DNA of 64,000 nucleotides from Paraburkholderia sp. BCC1884. Lineage in GTDB: Bacteria; Pseudomonadota; Gammaproteobacteria; Burkholderiales; Burkholderiaceae. A program made the position numbers and the translations under genes. The stretch's first letter is position 1. Every line of letters begins with the position of its first letter. Where the stretch lies: positions 1-64,000 of the forward strand of contig NZ_CAAJGL010000134.1 of the NCBI RefSeq assembly GCF_900996225.1, given 5' to 3'. Below the pieces are notes generated by a model that did not search any database, was not told where the DNA came from, and worked only from the letters and a program-made list of their open reading frames with translations. Below, piece by piece: positions 32,849-42,662 of the stretch.

Positions 32849-35629
32849 TCAGAACTCGTAGCCGACTTGTGCACGGACACCCATGTCGCCCGTCGAAGTC
32901 GTCGAGACCGCACCATTGACCAGCCACTTGCTGTTACGCGAGCGGTAGGTTGCACCGACACCCAACGCCGCGCCGCTCTTGTACGAACCCGCGCCGGCGG
33001 CCACCACCGTTTTGCCGGGAGCTGACGGCGTCATGTTTGGCATCGCCATGGCTGCTGCAACGCCGGCGTAGGCGTTCTTCGCGACTTCGTTGACCGAATG
33101 CTGGACCGTGTTGATCTGCTGATCGGTATAGGCCTTGGCCGACATGCCGGCCGGAAGGTTGCCGACCGCGCTCGTCAACGCGTCGTTCATCTGGCCGAGG
33201 TTGACTGCATCGGTTGCTTGCGTGCCGGCGGCGACGTTGGTGATCTGGCGCTCCTGGCCCGAGGAGCCCATCGATACCGAGTTGTCACGCTCGGCCATCG
33301 AATTCGCACCGATCGCAACCGAGTTGTCGCCCGTTGCCTTGGCGTGATGACCCATTGCCGAGCTGTTGTTGCCCGATGCGAGCGAATCGGCGCCGGTTGC
33401 GGTGCTGTTGCTGCCTGAGGCGGACGAGTTTGCGCCCGCTGCCGTGCTGTTGTCTCCTGAGGCCATTGAGTTTGTGCCGTTGGCGGTGCTGTTGTTGCCC
33501 GAGGCGGTCGAATTCGAGCCGCTTGCGGTGCTATCCGTGCCGGAAGCCATGGAGTTTGCGCCGGTCGCGGTGCTGCTATCGCCTGAAGCGATCGAATTCG
33601 TGCCCGACGCGGTGCTGTTATCACCCGACGCGGTGCCGTTGCTGGCGCCGCTGACTTCGATGTTCGCGACCCGGCCGTCGATGGTGGTCATCTGGGTGTT
33701 GATGCTGGCAATTTGCTGTTGCAGGTTGTCTTGCATGGCGAACAGCTGGCTGCCGTTGATCGCGTCTACGCTCGAACCGTTCACTGCACCGTTGGCGACG
33801 CCCGTCAGGACGCGTGGGCCCTGCGTGCCGCTGAAGTCCACCAGTTGACCTGCGGCGCCTGCCCCGACCGTAATGAAACCGTTGGACGCATTCTGCTGAA
33901 CCAGTCCGAGGCCCCCAGTGCTGACCTGCGTGCTGATGTTGCTGATCTGCGTCGAGAGGCTGGCGATCGCGTCGCCGGTGTTGTGCACGGTCTGACCGTC
34001 GATCAGGTAGCTCGGCGCGGAAATCGAGCCGTCAGCGTTGACGCTCGAACCGCCACCGATCGCGTCGGCAACCGAAGCGCTTACGCCGTAGAGTTGCGAG
34101 CCATTGAGCGCGTCCTTGCTGGATGCGCCGACGGCGCCAGCTGCGACACCGGTGAGAACGCGAGCGCCGGCCGTGCCGGTGAAGTCGACGGTTGCGCCGC
34201 CGAGCCTTTGGGCCACGGTGATGTTGGCGGTCGCAGCGTCTTGCTGGACGAGGCCGACGTCGCCGGAGTTCAACTGTTGGGTCAGGTTGGTGACGCTGGT
34301 TTCCACGGTAGCGACGCGACCGTCCAGATGGTTGACGTTGGTGTTCAGGTTCGAAATGTCGGATGCGCTTTGCGTGAGGCGCGTGTCGAGGCTGGTGATG
34401 GCGGATTCGCCTGCGAGGATGCGGTCGTTTGTGGCGGAGAGTTGGGAGCCGTTGACGGCGTCGGTGCTTGTTGCGTTCACCGAGCCCGCCTTCACGTTCG
34501 TGATGGTCGTGCCTGCTGCGCCGCCTGCCAGCGTTACCTTGTCTTTGGTCGTGCTGTCGTAGGCGACAAAGGCGTTCGTCACGTTGCCAGAAGTGTCGGT
34601 GCTCAGGCCCGCTGCCTTCAGCTGTGCCACGTTCACTGCATCCGTGTTGGCCGTGCCTGCTGCCACGTTCACCAGCTTCTTGCCCTTCACGTCCGCGTTG
34701 CCGCCTTGCGCCGCGCTGAACTGCACCGCGTTGCCGGCTGCCACCGCTGCCGCGTCCGCCGTCGTCTGCGCCGTCGATGCGGCCGTCTTCGCTGCGTCCG
34801 CCGTGCCTTGGGCCGTTGTCACGTTGGCGTTGGTTGTGAACAGCTGCGATCCGTTGACTGCGTCCATGCTCGATGCCGACAGCGTACCCGCCTTCACGTT
34901 CGTGATGGTCGTGCCTGCTGCGCCGCCTGCCAGCGTTACCTTGTCTTTGGTCGTGCTGTCATACGCCACGAACGCGTTCGTCACGTTGCCCGACGTATCC
35001 GTCGTCAAGCCAGCATTCTTCAACTGCTTGACGTTCACCGCGTCCGTGTCCTGCGTGCCCGCCGCCACATTTACAATCTGCCGCTGCAACGTCGAACTAC
35101 CAACTGATACTGCGTTCCCACGGTCTGCGACTGAATATGCGCCGAGCGCCACACTGGAGCCGCCAACCGCGCTCGCCGAGGTGCCGAGTGCCAAGCTATC
35201 GTAGGCCGCCACGCTCGCCCCCATACCTAACGCGACGGCTCGTCGCGGAGCGCCAGACGCGTTTGCCCCAGCGCCTATCGCGATATTGGTGAAGTTTGCA
35301 TTTGCACCGTCGCCGATCGCAATCGATCCGCCTCCGGATGATGTACTGTTTGCGCCAACCGCGACGCCGTTCGCCCCCCCTGCGGTCTGCACTTGCGAGC
35401 CAGTACCTGAAGCGAAACTATTCGCCCCAATTGCAACTGCAGTAGAGTCGCTAACGCTACCGCCATCAAGGGCGCCTGCCCTCGCTTCCATTACGTTGCC
35501 AGCCCCCGCCACCAATATTGCGACCACGAGCGCTTTGCTGCTCTTACTCTTCCTCCCCCTCGCCACTTCCGGCGCGGCCACATAGGTTTCAGAAACTGCA
35601 TTCCAAATGCTTTTAAACGACTTGTTCAT
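32849..35629 (-). CDS. Trimeric autotransporter adhesin (type Vc), smaller paralogue
   Basis: A 926-residue YadA-like adhesin. An extended signal peptide region (MNKSFKSIWN..., about 1-50) precedes SLRH-type head repeats such as GANSTSSGGGSIAIGDGANA. Neck and stalk modules follow, each with DTDAVNVKQL or DAVNGSQL motifs. A second head of seventeen 7-residue units comes at 664-782, and a C-terminal YadA membrane anchor of about 90 residues ends in VRAQVGYEF. The anchor forms a trimeric outer-membrane pore that exports the fibre. ATG 35629 was chosen for the signal region, although the frame stays open upstream. The first ~270 residues nearly equal those of the giant paralogue at 44386. Confidence 0.93.
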   Translation of the reverse strand: MNKSFKSIWNAVSETYVAAPEVARGRKSKSSKALVVAILVAGAGNVMEARAGALDGGSVSDSTAVAIGANSFASGTGSQVQTAGGANGVAVGANSTSSGGGSIAIGDGANANFTNIAIGAGANASGAPRRAVALGMGASVAAYDSLALGTSASAVGGSSVALGAYSVADRGNAVSVGSSTLQRQIVNVAAGTQDTDAVNVKQLKNAGLTTDTSGNVTNAFVAYDSTTKDKVTLAGGAAGTTITNVKAGTLSASSMDAVNGSQLFTTNANVTTAQGTADAAKTAASTAQTTADAAAVAAGNAVQFSAAQGGNADVKGKKLVNVAAGTANTDAVNVAQLKAAGLSTDTSGNVTNAFVAYDSTTKDKVTLAGGAAGTTITNVKAGSVNATSTDAVNGSQLSATNDRILAGESAITSLDTRLTQSASDISNLNTNVNHLDGRVATVETSVTNLTQQLNSGDVGLVQQDAATANITVAQRLGGATVDFTGTAGARVLTGVAAGAVGASSKDALNGSQLYGVSASVADAIGGGSSVNADGSISAPSYLIDGQTVHNTGDAIASLSTQISNISTQVSTGGLGLVQQNASNGFITVGAGAAGQLVDFSGTQGPRVLTGVANGAVNGSSVDAINGSQLFAMQDNLQQQIASINTQMTTIDGRVANIEVSGASNGTASGDNSTASGTNSIASGDSSTATGANSMASGTDSTASGSNSTASGNNSTANGTNSMASGDNSTAAGANSSASGSNSTATGADSLASGNNSSAMGHHAKATGDNSVAIGANSMAERDNSVSMGSSGQERQITNVAAGTQATDAVNLGQMNDALTSAVGNLPAGMSAKAYTDQQINTVQHSVNEVAKNAYAGVAAAMAMPNMTPSAPGKTVVAAGAGSYKSGAALGVGATYRSRNSKWLVNGAVSTTSTGDMGVRAQVGYEF
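33284..33640. repeat. 21-bp coding tandem array (17 units) in the smaller adhesin
   Basis: Each 21-bp unit encodes seven residues of the pattern N-S-T-A-S-G-x on the minus strand. About 14 units follow the pattern closely and the last ones drift to NSVAIGA and NSMAERD. Units are multiples of three, so gain or loss of copies changes fibre length without breaking the frame. Confidence 0.8.
34825..35629 (-). repeat. Left arm of a ~0.8-kb inverted repeat (5' end of smaller adhesin)
   Basis: The reverse complement of this segment aligns with 44386-45205. In the ~300 bp compared directly (head repeats through the first neck) only four or five bases differ. The similarity starts at the start codon (ATG here, GTG in the partner) and ends where the partner switches to another stalk module. 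The sequences upstream of the two start codons share only the ribosome site region. Confidence 0.85.
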
Positions 35630-36176
35630 GATTTGATCCTGATAGCGAAATTTCTGTGCAGTGCGCCGTCTGCGACGAAAAATGGCGGGGGGTGCACTTT
35701 GCAACCGCCCTTCAAAGTGAGTGTGTTCAGCAACACTCAGCGCGACAGAAACAAGTCTATGGATCGCCCCTTTAGGAGCACATCGGAGGATTCTGAAAGT
35801 ATCTCGATAAACGGGAGGGCCAAGTGTGGAAGGGCTTAAGAGCCACATTGGATATATCAAAAACGGATTTCTGCCACCGCAATAGCTTCCACGCCCCGTC
35901 AGCCCAAAGAGTAGGGCTCGACAGACCGCTTAGACCCCTCCTTTGGCCACATCGGCTTTGGACGAGACGCAGCGACACCGAAACAGCGACCCGGCAACGC
36001 CCCTGCCGCCGTATCGCCACCCGATCGACCTCGCCACCGTCCTAGGCGGCGCCACCCCCGTCCGCGGACGGTATAATCAGCCCTTTCCCCCGCAGAAGGG
36101 GAAACGAAGCCATTTCATCCAGCAGAGCACCAGGCGGCAGGTGCGAAAGCACCGAACCCAGCGATCCCATCACACC
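35630..36176. other. Divergent promoter space between the adhesin and leuS
   Basis: 547 bp with no credible gene. The left part is AT-richer than its surroundings and should hold the adhesin promoter. On the right, TATAAT at 36072-36077 is a consensus -10 box for leuS, about 100 bp before its start. No good -35 was seen with it. Confidence 0.5.
36072..36077 (+). promoter_or_regulatory. -10 box of the leuS-lptE-holA promoter
   Basis: A perfect TATAAT preceded by GG and followed 7-8 bases later by a pyrimidine-rich stretch. It gives a leader of about 95 nt. The -35 region (around 36049-36054) is a poor match. Confidence 0.5.
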
Positions 36177-38768
36177 ATGCACGAAAAATACGTTCCCTCC
36201 GACGTCGAATCCGCCGCGCAAGGGCAATGGCGCGCCAGCGACGCGTACAAGTCGACGGAAACCACCGACAAGCCCAAGTTCTATTGCGTCTCGATGCTGC
36301 CGTACCCGTCGGGCAAGCTGCACATGGGCCACGTGCGCAACTACACGATCAACGACGTGATGTACCGCTATCTGCGGATGAACGGCTACAACGTGCTGAT
36401 GCCGATGGGTTGGGACGCGTTCGGCATGCCGGCGGAAAACGCCGCGATGGCCAACAACGTGCCGCCCGCGAAGTGGACCTACGACAACATCGCTTACATG
36501 AAGAAGCAGATGCAGTCGATGGGCCTCGCGATCGACTGGTCGCGCGAAATCGCGACCTGCAGCCCGGACTACTACAAGTGGAACCAGTGGCTGTTCCTGA
36601 AGATGCTCGAAAAGGGCATCGCGTACAAGAAAACCGGCACCGTCAACTGGGACCCGATCGATCAGACCGTGCTCGCCAACGAGCAGGTGATCGACGGCCG
36701 TGGCTGGCGCTCGGGCGCGCTGGTCGAAAAGCGCGAAATCCCGATGTACTACATGCGCATCACGCAGTACGCCGATGAACTGCTGAACGACCTCGAAGGC
36801 CTCGGCTGGCCCGAGCGCGTCAAGATCATGCAGCAGAACTGGATCGGCAAGAGCTTCGGCGTGAACTTCGGTTTCCCGTACGAAATCGACGGCGAGCAGA
36901 AGCTGCTGCGCGTGTTCACCACGCGCGCCGACACGATCATGGGCGTGACCTTCTGCGCAATCGCCGCCGAGCATCCGCTCGCCACGCGTCTCGCGCAAGA
37001 CAAGCCGGAACTGCAGGCCTTCATCGAAGAATGCAAGCGCGGCGGCGTCGCTGAAGCCGATGTCGCGACGATGGAAAAGAAGGGCATGGGCACCGGCTTC
37101 ACCGTCACGCATCCGTTGACGCAGGAGCAGGTCGAAGTGTGGATCGGCAACTACGTGCTGATGAGCTACGGCGAAGGCGCCGTGATGGGCGTGCCGGCGC
37201 ACGACGAGCGTGACTTCGCGTTCGTGAAGAAATACGGCTTGCCGATCAAGCAGGTGGTGGCGGTCGAAGGCAAGGAATTCTCGACTGAAGCCTGGCAAGA
37301 ATGGTACGGCGAGAAGACCGGCACGCTGATCAACAGCGGCAAGTACGATGGCCTCGGCTACGAACAGGCGGTCGATCAGATCGCCGCCGACCTGAAAGAA
37401 CTCGGCCTCGGCGACAAGCAGATCACGTGGCGCCTGCGTGACTGGGGCGTGTCGCGTCAGCGTTACTGGGGCACGCCGATTCCGATCATCCACTGCCCGA
37501 CTTGCGGCGACGTGCCGGTGCCGGAAAAAGATCTGCCGGTGGTGCTGCCGGAAGACCTCGTGCCGGACGGCACGGGCAATCCGCTCGCCAAGTCCGAAGC
37601 GTTCGTGAACTGTGCCTGCCCGACCTGCGGCGGCGCGGCAAAGCGCGAAACCGACACGATGGACACTTTCGTCGATTCGTCGTGGTACTTCTACCGCTAC
37701 GCGTCGCCGGATGCGAAGACCATGGTCGACGAGCGCACCGACTACTGGGCGCCGATGGATCAGTACATCGGCGGGATCGAGCACGCGATTCTTCACCTCT
37801 TGTACTCGCGTTTCTGGGCCAAGGTGATGCGTGATCTGGGCCTCGTGAATTTCGGCGAGCCGGCCAAGAACCTGCTCACGCAGGGCATGGTGCTCAACGA
37901 GACGTACTACCGCGAAAGCGATGCAGGCAAGAAGACCTGGTACAACCCGTCCGACGTCACCGTGTCGTTCGACGACAAGGGCCGTCCGGTCGGCGCGATC
38001 CTGAATACCGACGGCCAGCCGGTGGTGCTCGGCGGCGTCGAGAAAATGTCGAAGTCGAAGAACAACGGCGTCGACCCGCAATTGCTGATCGATCAGCACG
38101 GCGCGGACACGGCGCGTCTGTTCGTGATGTTCGCCGCACCGCCCGAGCAGTCGCTCGAATGGTCCGGTTCGGGCGTGGAAGGCGCGAGCCGCTTCCTGCG
38201 TCGCGTGTGGAATTTCAGCCAGGCGAACGAAGCCGCGTTGCGCTCGACAGGCAAGCTCGACGCTGCGCAATTCGGCGAGGCCGACAAGGTGCTGCGCCGC
38301 GAAATCTACAGCGTGCTGAAGCAGGCTGACTTCGACTATCAGCGTCTGCAGTACAACACGGTGGTGTCGGCGGCGATGAAGATGCTCAACGCGCTCGACA
38401 GCGCGAAGGGCGCGCAGCCGGCCGTGCTGCGCGAAACGTACAGCGTGATGCTGCGCGTGCTGTACCCGGTGGTGCCGCATCTGACGTTCCAGTTGTGGGA
38501 AGAACTCGGTTACGCCGTCGAATCCGGCTCGCTCCTCGATGCTGCCTGGCCGAAGGTCGACGAGCAGGCGCTGGAACAGGCCGAGATCGAGCTCGTGCTG
38601 CAGGTGAACGGCAAGGTGCGCGGCGCGATCACGGTGGCGAAAGATGCGTCGCGTGAATCGATCGAACAGCTTGCGGCCGCTCACGAGATGGTCGCGAAGT
38701 TCAGCGAAGGCAAGGCACCGAAGAAGATCGTCGTGGTGCCGGGCCGCCTCGTGAACGTGGTCGTTTGA
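36177..38768 (+). CDS. leuS: Leucyl-tRNA synthetase
   Basis: Class Ia synthetase of 863 residues. The HIGH motif is PYPSGKLHMGHVRN near 41-54 and the KMSKS motif is VEKMSKSKNNG near 625. The CP1 editing domain in between includes TTRADTIMGVTF. The C-terminal VNGKVRGAI region is typical. ATG 36177 gives the standard start MHEKYVPSDVES; the frame is open upstream to 35943 without coding character. lptE and holA follow in order, a common bacterial arrangement. Confidence 0.97.
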   Translation: MHEKYVPSDVESAAQGQWRASDAYKSTETTDKPKFYCVSMLPYPSGKLHMGHVRNYTINDVMYRYLRMNGYNVLMPMGWDAFGMPAENAAMANNVPPAKWTYDNIAYMKKQMQSMGLAIDWSREIATCSPDYYKWNQWLFLKMLEKGIAYKKTGTVNWDPIDQTVLANEQVIDGRGWRSGALVEKREIPMYYMRITQYADELLNDLEGLGWPERVKIMQQNWIGKSFGVNFGFPYEIDGEQKLLRVFTTRADTIMGVTFCAIAAEHPLATRLAQDKPELQAFIEECKRGGVAEADVATMEKKGMGTGFTVTHPLTQEQVEVWIGNYVLMSYGEGAVMGVPAHDERDFAFVKKYGLPIKQVVAVEGKEFSTEAWQEWYGEKTGTLINSGKYDGLGYEQAVDQIAADLKELGLGDKQITWRLRDWGVSRQRYWGTPIPIIHCPTCGDVPVPEKDLPVVLPEDLVPDGTGNPLAKSEAFVNCACPTCGGAAKRETDTMDTFVDSSWYFYRYASPDAKTMVDERTDYWAPMDQYIGGIEHAILHLLYSRFWAKVMRDLGLVNFGEPAKNLLTQGMVLNETYYRESDAGKKTWYNPSDVTVSFDDKGRPVGAILNTDGQPVVLGGVEKMSKSKNNGVDPQLLIDQHGADTARLFVMFAAPPEQSLEWSGSGVEGASRFLRRVWNFSQANEAALRSTGKLDAAQFGEADKVLRREIYSVLKQADFDYQRLQYNTVVSAAMKMLNALDSAKGAQPAVLRETYSVMLRVLYPVVPHLTFQLWEELGYAVESGSLLDAAWPKVDEQALEQAEIELVLQVNGKVRGAITVAKDASRESIEQLAAAHEMVAKFSEGKAPKKIVVVPGRLVNVVV

Positions 38769-38859
38769 CCGGCCACGAGACAATGTCAGCAGACGGGTTC
38801 GGTCGCGTACGGCCAAGCCCGCCTTTCGCTGCGGAATCTACTGCGAACCAGGAGCCAAT

Positions 38860-39411
38860 GTGACTCGCAGATCGTTATTGACGCTGGTCTTGAGCGTGCT
38901 GATGTTGTCCGCTTGCGGCTTCCAGCTGCGCGGCCAGCAGGACTACGCATTCAAACGCCTCTATATTTCCGGCGGTTCCCCGGCGGCAAACGCGCGTCTG
39001 ACGCGTCTCGTGCAAGGCGGCAGCGACACGGTAATCGTCAGTTCGCAGTCGAATGCCGACGCGACGCTGCAGATTTCTGAAGGCCGCGGCCTGAGCACGT
39101 TGACGCTGAATTCGCTGGGTGTCGTCGAGGAATACCAGATGAACCTGTCGATGAACTACTCGCTGACGGCCAAGGACGGCACCGTGCTGATCCCGCCGAG
39201 CGCCATCGCCCTGAACCGCGCGATGACGTATAGCGACCAGTACTCGCAGGCGAAATTCTCCGAAGCCGACATCCTGTTCAACGACATGGAAAACGACGCG
39301 ATCGATCAACTCACGCGCCGTCTGTCGATTGTGCGCTCGATGCATCCCGCGCCGGGTCAGGGCGCGCCGGCGATCTGGCCGCGTGCGCCGTTGCCGCCGC
39401 CGCCGCTGTGA
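38860..39411 (+). CDS. lptE: LPS-assembly lipoprotein LptE
   Basis: Outer-membrane lipoprotein (183 residues) that plugs LptD during lipopolysaccharide insertion. The lipobox is LSAC, with lipidated Cys near residue 19, followed by GFQLRGQQDYAFKRLYI. A Pro-rich tail ends the protein. The start is GTG 38860 behind AGGAG; the overlapping ATG at 38858 reads straight into TGA and cannot be used. It lies between leuS and holA, as in many proteobacteria. Confidence 0.93.
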   Translation: MTRRSLLTLVLSVLMLSACGFQLRGQQDYAFKRLYISGGSPAANARLTRLVQGGSDTVIVSSQSNADATLQISEGRGLSTLTLNSLGVVEEYQMNLSMNYSLTAKDGTVLIPPSAIALNRAMTYSDQYSQAKFSEADILFNDMENDAIDQLTRRLSIVRSMHPAPGQGAPAIWPRAPLPPPPL

Positions 39412-39447
39412 TCGGCGTGCTTCGTTCAACTTCGTCGATCGGTAGCC

Positions 39448-40566
39448 ATGCAACTGCGACTTGACGCGCTCGAAGCGCATCTCGCCAAGGGACTCGCCGG
39501 ACTGTACGTCGTGTACGGCGACGAGCATCTGCTCGCGCAGGAAGCGTGCGACCGCATTCGGGCGACCGCGCGTGCGGCTGGTTTCACCGATCGTTCGGTG
39601 TTCACCGTCGAGCGCGGGTTCGACTGGAGTTCGCTGCTCGGTGCGAGCCAGTCGATGTCGCTGTTCGGCGACCGTCAACTGGTCGAGTTGCGCATTCCCT
39701 CCGGCAAGCCCGGCAAGGAAGGCGCCGAGACGCTGAAAGCGCTCGCCGCCGCCGTCAATGACGACGTGCTGACCATGGTCACTTTGCCGCGGCTCGATGC
39801 GGCCACGCAGAAGTCGGCGTGGTTCACGGCGTTGTCCGACGCGGGTGTCGCGTTGAAGATCGATCCGGTGGAGCGTGCACAGTTGCCGAACTGGGTCGGT
39901 CAGCGGCTGGCGGCGCAAGGTCAACGCGTGGCTGCCGGCGAAGAAGGGCGGCGCGCACTGGCGTTTATCGCCGAGCGCGTGGAAGGCAATCTGCTCGCCG
40001 CGCATCAGGAGATTCAGAAGCTCGGGCTGTTGTATCCCGCTGGTTCGTTGAGCTTCGAACAGGTTCAGGACGCCGTGCTCAACGTCGCTCGTTACGATGT
40101 TTTCAAACTCAACGAAGCCATGCTCGCGGGCGATGTCGGTCGTTTGTCACGCATGCTGGACGGCTTGCGCGGTGAGGGCGAGGCGTCGGTGCTGGTGCTG
40201 TGGGCGGTCGTCGAAGAAGTGCGCACGCTGTTGCGGATCAAGCGCGGCGTCGCGGCTGGAAAGCAACTTGCGATGCTGGTGCGCGAGAACCGCGTGTGGG
40301 GTCCGCGTGAACGGTTGATTGGACCGGCGTTGTCGCGTGTTACGGAAGGCGCGTTGGAAAAGGCGCTGGCGTTGGCGGCGAAGCTCGATCGGCAGGTGAA
40401 GGGCTTGTCGGGCGGAACGCCGGGCAATCATCGCAACGATCCGCCGCCTGATCCGTGGGACGGCCTTTTCGAACTGGCGATGACGGTGGCGTCGCCGAAA
40501 ACGGCACCGGTGCCGCCCCCACGACCTCGACCGGGACCAGCTGCGCCCGTGCGCCGGCCAGTTTGA
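39448..40566 (+). CDS. holA: DNA polymerase III, delta subunit
   Basis: HolA (372 residues), the clamp-opening subunit of the clamp loader. The N-terminal LAGLYVVYGDEHLLAQEACDRIR replaces the ATPase site. The LVELRIPSGKPGKEGAETL segment and the C-terminal helical collar (VLWAVVEEVRTLLRIKRGV) fit. The final ~30 residues are Pro-rich. It is the last gene of the leuS unit. The 233-bp gap before proA shows no other feature. Confidence 0.94.
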   Translation: MQLRLDALEAHLAKGLAGLYVVYGDEHLLAQEACDRIRATARAAGFTDRSVFTVERGFDWSSLLGASQSMSLFGDRQLVELRIPSGKPGKEGAETLKALAAAVNDDVLTMVTLPRLDAATQKSAWFTALSDAGVALKIDPVERAQLPNWVGQRLAAQGQRVAAGEEGRRALAFIAERVEGNLLAAHQEIQKLGLLYPAGSLSFEQVQDAVLNVARYDVFKLNEAMLAGDVGRLSRMLDGLRGEGEASVLVLWAVVEEVRTLLRIKRGVAAGKQLAMLVRENRVWGPRERLIGPALSRVTEGALEKALALAAKLDRQVKGLSGGTPGNHRNDPPPDPWDGLFELAMTVASPKTAPVPPPRPRPGPAAPVRRPV

Positions 40567-40799
40567 TCGGCTTGCGGCAGGCGCTTGGGGGCGGCTCGAG
40601 TCGACCCTTGGGTGCTTGCCCTACGCAGCGCCGGAATCATCGTCAGGCGTTCGCGCAATGCGCACCGGCGACTCGATTGCCCGGATCTCACCGACCGGCG
40701 GCGCAAGCAAAGCACCCCGACCCGACTTACAATCGCTTGATATTTCGCTAATCTGCCTGTCCGCCGCACCGTGGCGTGCGCGGCACCACGAGAATCACC

Positions 40800-42071
40800 A
40801 TGGATATCGACCAGTACATGACCGACCTCGGCCGCCGCGCCCGTCACGCTTCGCGTGCGATGGCCCGGGCGTCGACGGCGGCGAAGAACGCGGCGCTGGC
40901 AGCCGTGGCCCACGCGATCGAACGCGATGCCGCGATGCTGAAAGAAGCCAATGCGCGCGATGTCGCGAAGGCGCGTGACAAAGGGCATGACGCGGCATTT
41001 ATCGACCGTCTCACGCTGTCGGATAAAGCGCTGAAGACGATGGTCGAAGGATTGCGGCAAGTTGCCGCGCTGGCCGATCCGATTGGCGAGATCAGCAATC
41101 TGAAGTTTCGGCCGAGTGGCATTCAGGTCGGGCAGATGCGCGTGCCGCTGGGCGTGATCGGGATCATCTACGAATCGCGTCCTAACGTGACGATCGATGC
41201 CGCTGCGCTGTGTTTGAAGTCCGGCAACGCGACGATTCTGCGCGGTGGCTCCGAGGCGCTCGAATGCAATACGGCGTTGGCAAAGCTCATCGGCGAGGGG
41301 CTCGAAGCGGCCGGTCTGCCGCAAGACGCCGTGCAAGTGGTCGGCACGGCCGATCGCGCTGCGGTCGGCAAGCTGATCACGATGACCGAATACGTCGACG
41401 TGATCGTGCCGCGCGGCGGCAAGAGCCTGATCGCGCGTTTGATCGAAGAAGGCCGTGTGCCGATGATCAAACACCTCGACGGTATCTGCCATGTGTATGT
41501 CGACGATCGCGCGGATATCGCGAAGGCGCTGACCGTCTGCGATAACGCGAAGACGCACCGCTACGGCACTTGCAACACGATGGAAACGCTGCTGGTCGCG
41601 CGTAGGATTGCGGCTGAAGTGCTGCCGGCGCTGGGCAAGCTGTATCGCGACAAGGACGTCGAGTTGCGCGTGGATGCGACGTCGCGGGCGGTGCTGTCGG
41701 ACGCGGGCGTGAGTCCGCTCGTCGACGCTACCGAAGAAGACTGGCGCACCGAATATCTCGCGCCGGTGTTGGCGATCAAGGTGGTCGACAACCTCGACGC
41801 GGCGATCGAGCACATCAACGAATACAGCTCGCGTCACACCGATGCGATCGTCACTGAAGATCACGATCGCGCCATGCGCTTCCTGCGTGAAGTGGATTCG
41901 GCGAGTGTGATGGTGAATGCATCGACGCGTTTCGCCGATGGTTTCGAGTTCGGTCTGGGCGCGGAAATCGGCATTTCGAACGACAAGCTGCACGCGCGCG
42001 GACCGGTCGGGCTGGACGGGCTGACTTCGCTGAAATACGTCGTGCTGGGTCACGGCGAAGGTCGTCAATAA
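40800..42071 (+). CDS. proA: Gamma-glutamyl phosphate reductase
   Basis: ProA (423 residues) reduces glutamyl phosphate to glutamate semialdehyde with NADPH in proline synthesis. The catalytic cysteine is in HRYGTCNTMETLLV near 260. GVIGIIYESRPNVT near 120 and FGLGAEIGISNDKLHARGPVGLDGLTS at the C-terminus are family hallmarks. ATG 40800 gives MDIDQYMTDLGRRAR. Confidence 0.96.
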   Translation: MDIDQYMTDLGRRARHASRAMARASTAAKNAALAAVAHAIERDAAMLKEANARDVAKARDKGHDAAFIDRLTLSDKALKTMVEGLRQVAALADPIGEISNLKFRPSGIQVGQMRVPLGVIGIIYESRPNVTIDAAALCLKSGNATILRGGSEALECNTALAKLIGEGLEAAGLPQDAVQVVGTADRAAVGKLITMTEYVDVIVPRGGKSLIARLIEEGRVPMIKHLDGICHVYVDDRADIAKALTVCDNAKTHRYGTCNTMETLLVARRIAAEVLPALGKLYRDKDVELRVDATSRAVLSDAGVSPLVDATEEDWRTEYLAPVLAIKVVDNLDAAIEHINEYSSRHTDAIVTEDHDRAMRFLREVDSASVMVNASTRFADGFEFGLGAEIGISNDKLHARGPVGLDGLTSLKYVVLGHGEGRQ

Positions 42072-42199
42072 GCGGCTTGATGTCTTTGCCGCGAGCAATG
42101 CTTCGAAACGCGGCTGCGCAATGCAGCCGCGCTCGCACTGACCGCCGCTTTCGTCTGATCCGCGCACACTAACGAACCCCACAACAACAGGTGCCCCCG

Positions 42200-42616
42200 A
42201 TGCTTTGGGTCAAAACGTTTCACATCGTCCTGGTTGCTTCCTGGTTCGCCGGCCTGTTTTATTTGCCGCGCATCTTCGTCAATCTGGCGATGGAAACGGA
42301 GCCTGCGGCGACGGCGCGTTTGTTGACGATGGCACGCAAGCTGTTTCGCTTCATGACTTTCATCGCGGTGCCGGCTTTGGCGTGCGGTCTGTGGTTGTGG
42401 CTCGTGATCGGAATTGGCAGCGGGCAGGGATGGATTCACGCCAAGGTCGGCGTGGTGGTGCTGCTGGTGATTTATCACGGGTACTGCGGCGTGCTGCTGC
42501 GGACTTTCGAGCGCGGCGAGAATCGTCGCTCGGATAAGTGGTATCGGATGTTCAATGAATTGCCCGTTCTGGGCATGCTGGCCGCGGTCGCGCTGGTGGT
42601 GATCAAGCCGTTCTGA
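42200..42616 (+). CDS. hemJ: Protoporphyrinogen oxidase HemJ (CopD/UPF0093 family)
   Basis: Integral membrane protein of 138 residues with four hydrophobic helices. HemJ signatures: KTFHIVLVASWFAGLFYLPRIFV at the N-terminus (conserved His 8), GWIHAKVGVVVLLVIYHGYCG near 80-100 and RMFNELPVLGMLAAV near the end. It oxidises protoporphyrinogen IX in haem synthesis. ATG 42200 is preferred; an in-frame GTG at 42191 is close. It lies 128 bp after proA. Confidence 0.88.
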   Translation: MLWVKTFHIVLVASWFAGLFYLPRIFVNLAMETEPAATARLLTMARKLFRFMTFIAVPALACGLWLWLVIGIGSGQGWIHAKVGVVVLLVIYHGYCGVLLRTFERGENRRSDKWYRMFNELPVLGMLAAVALVVIKPF

Positions 42617-42662
42617 GGTCTTGCGAGCAATGGCGCGTCGCGCTGCGATGCGCCATGTGCTG

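Noticed and set aside
33284..33640. CRISPR array
   Set aside because: The 21-bp units are contiguous, coding and in frame with the adhesin. There are no spacers and no cas genes nearby.
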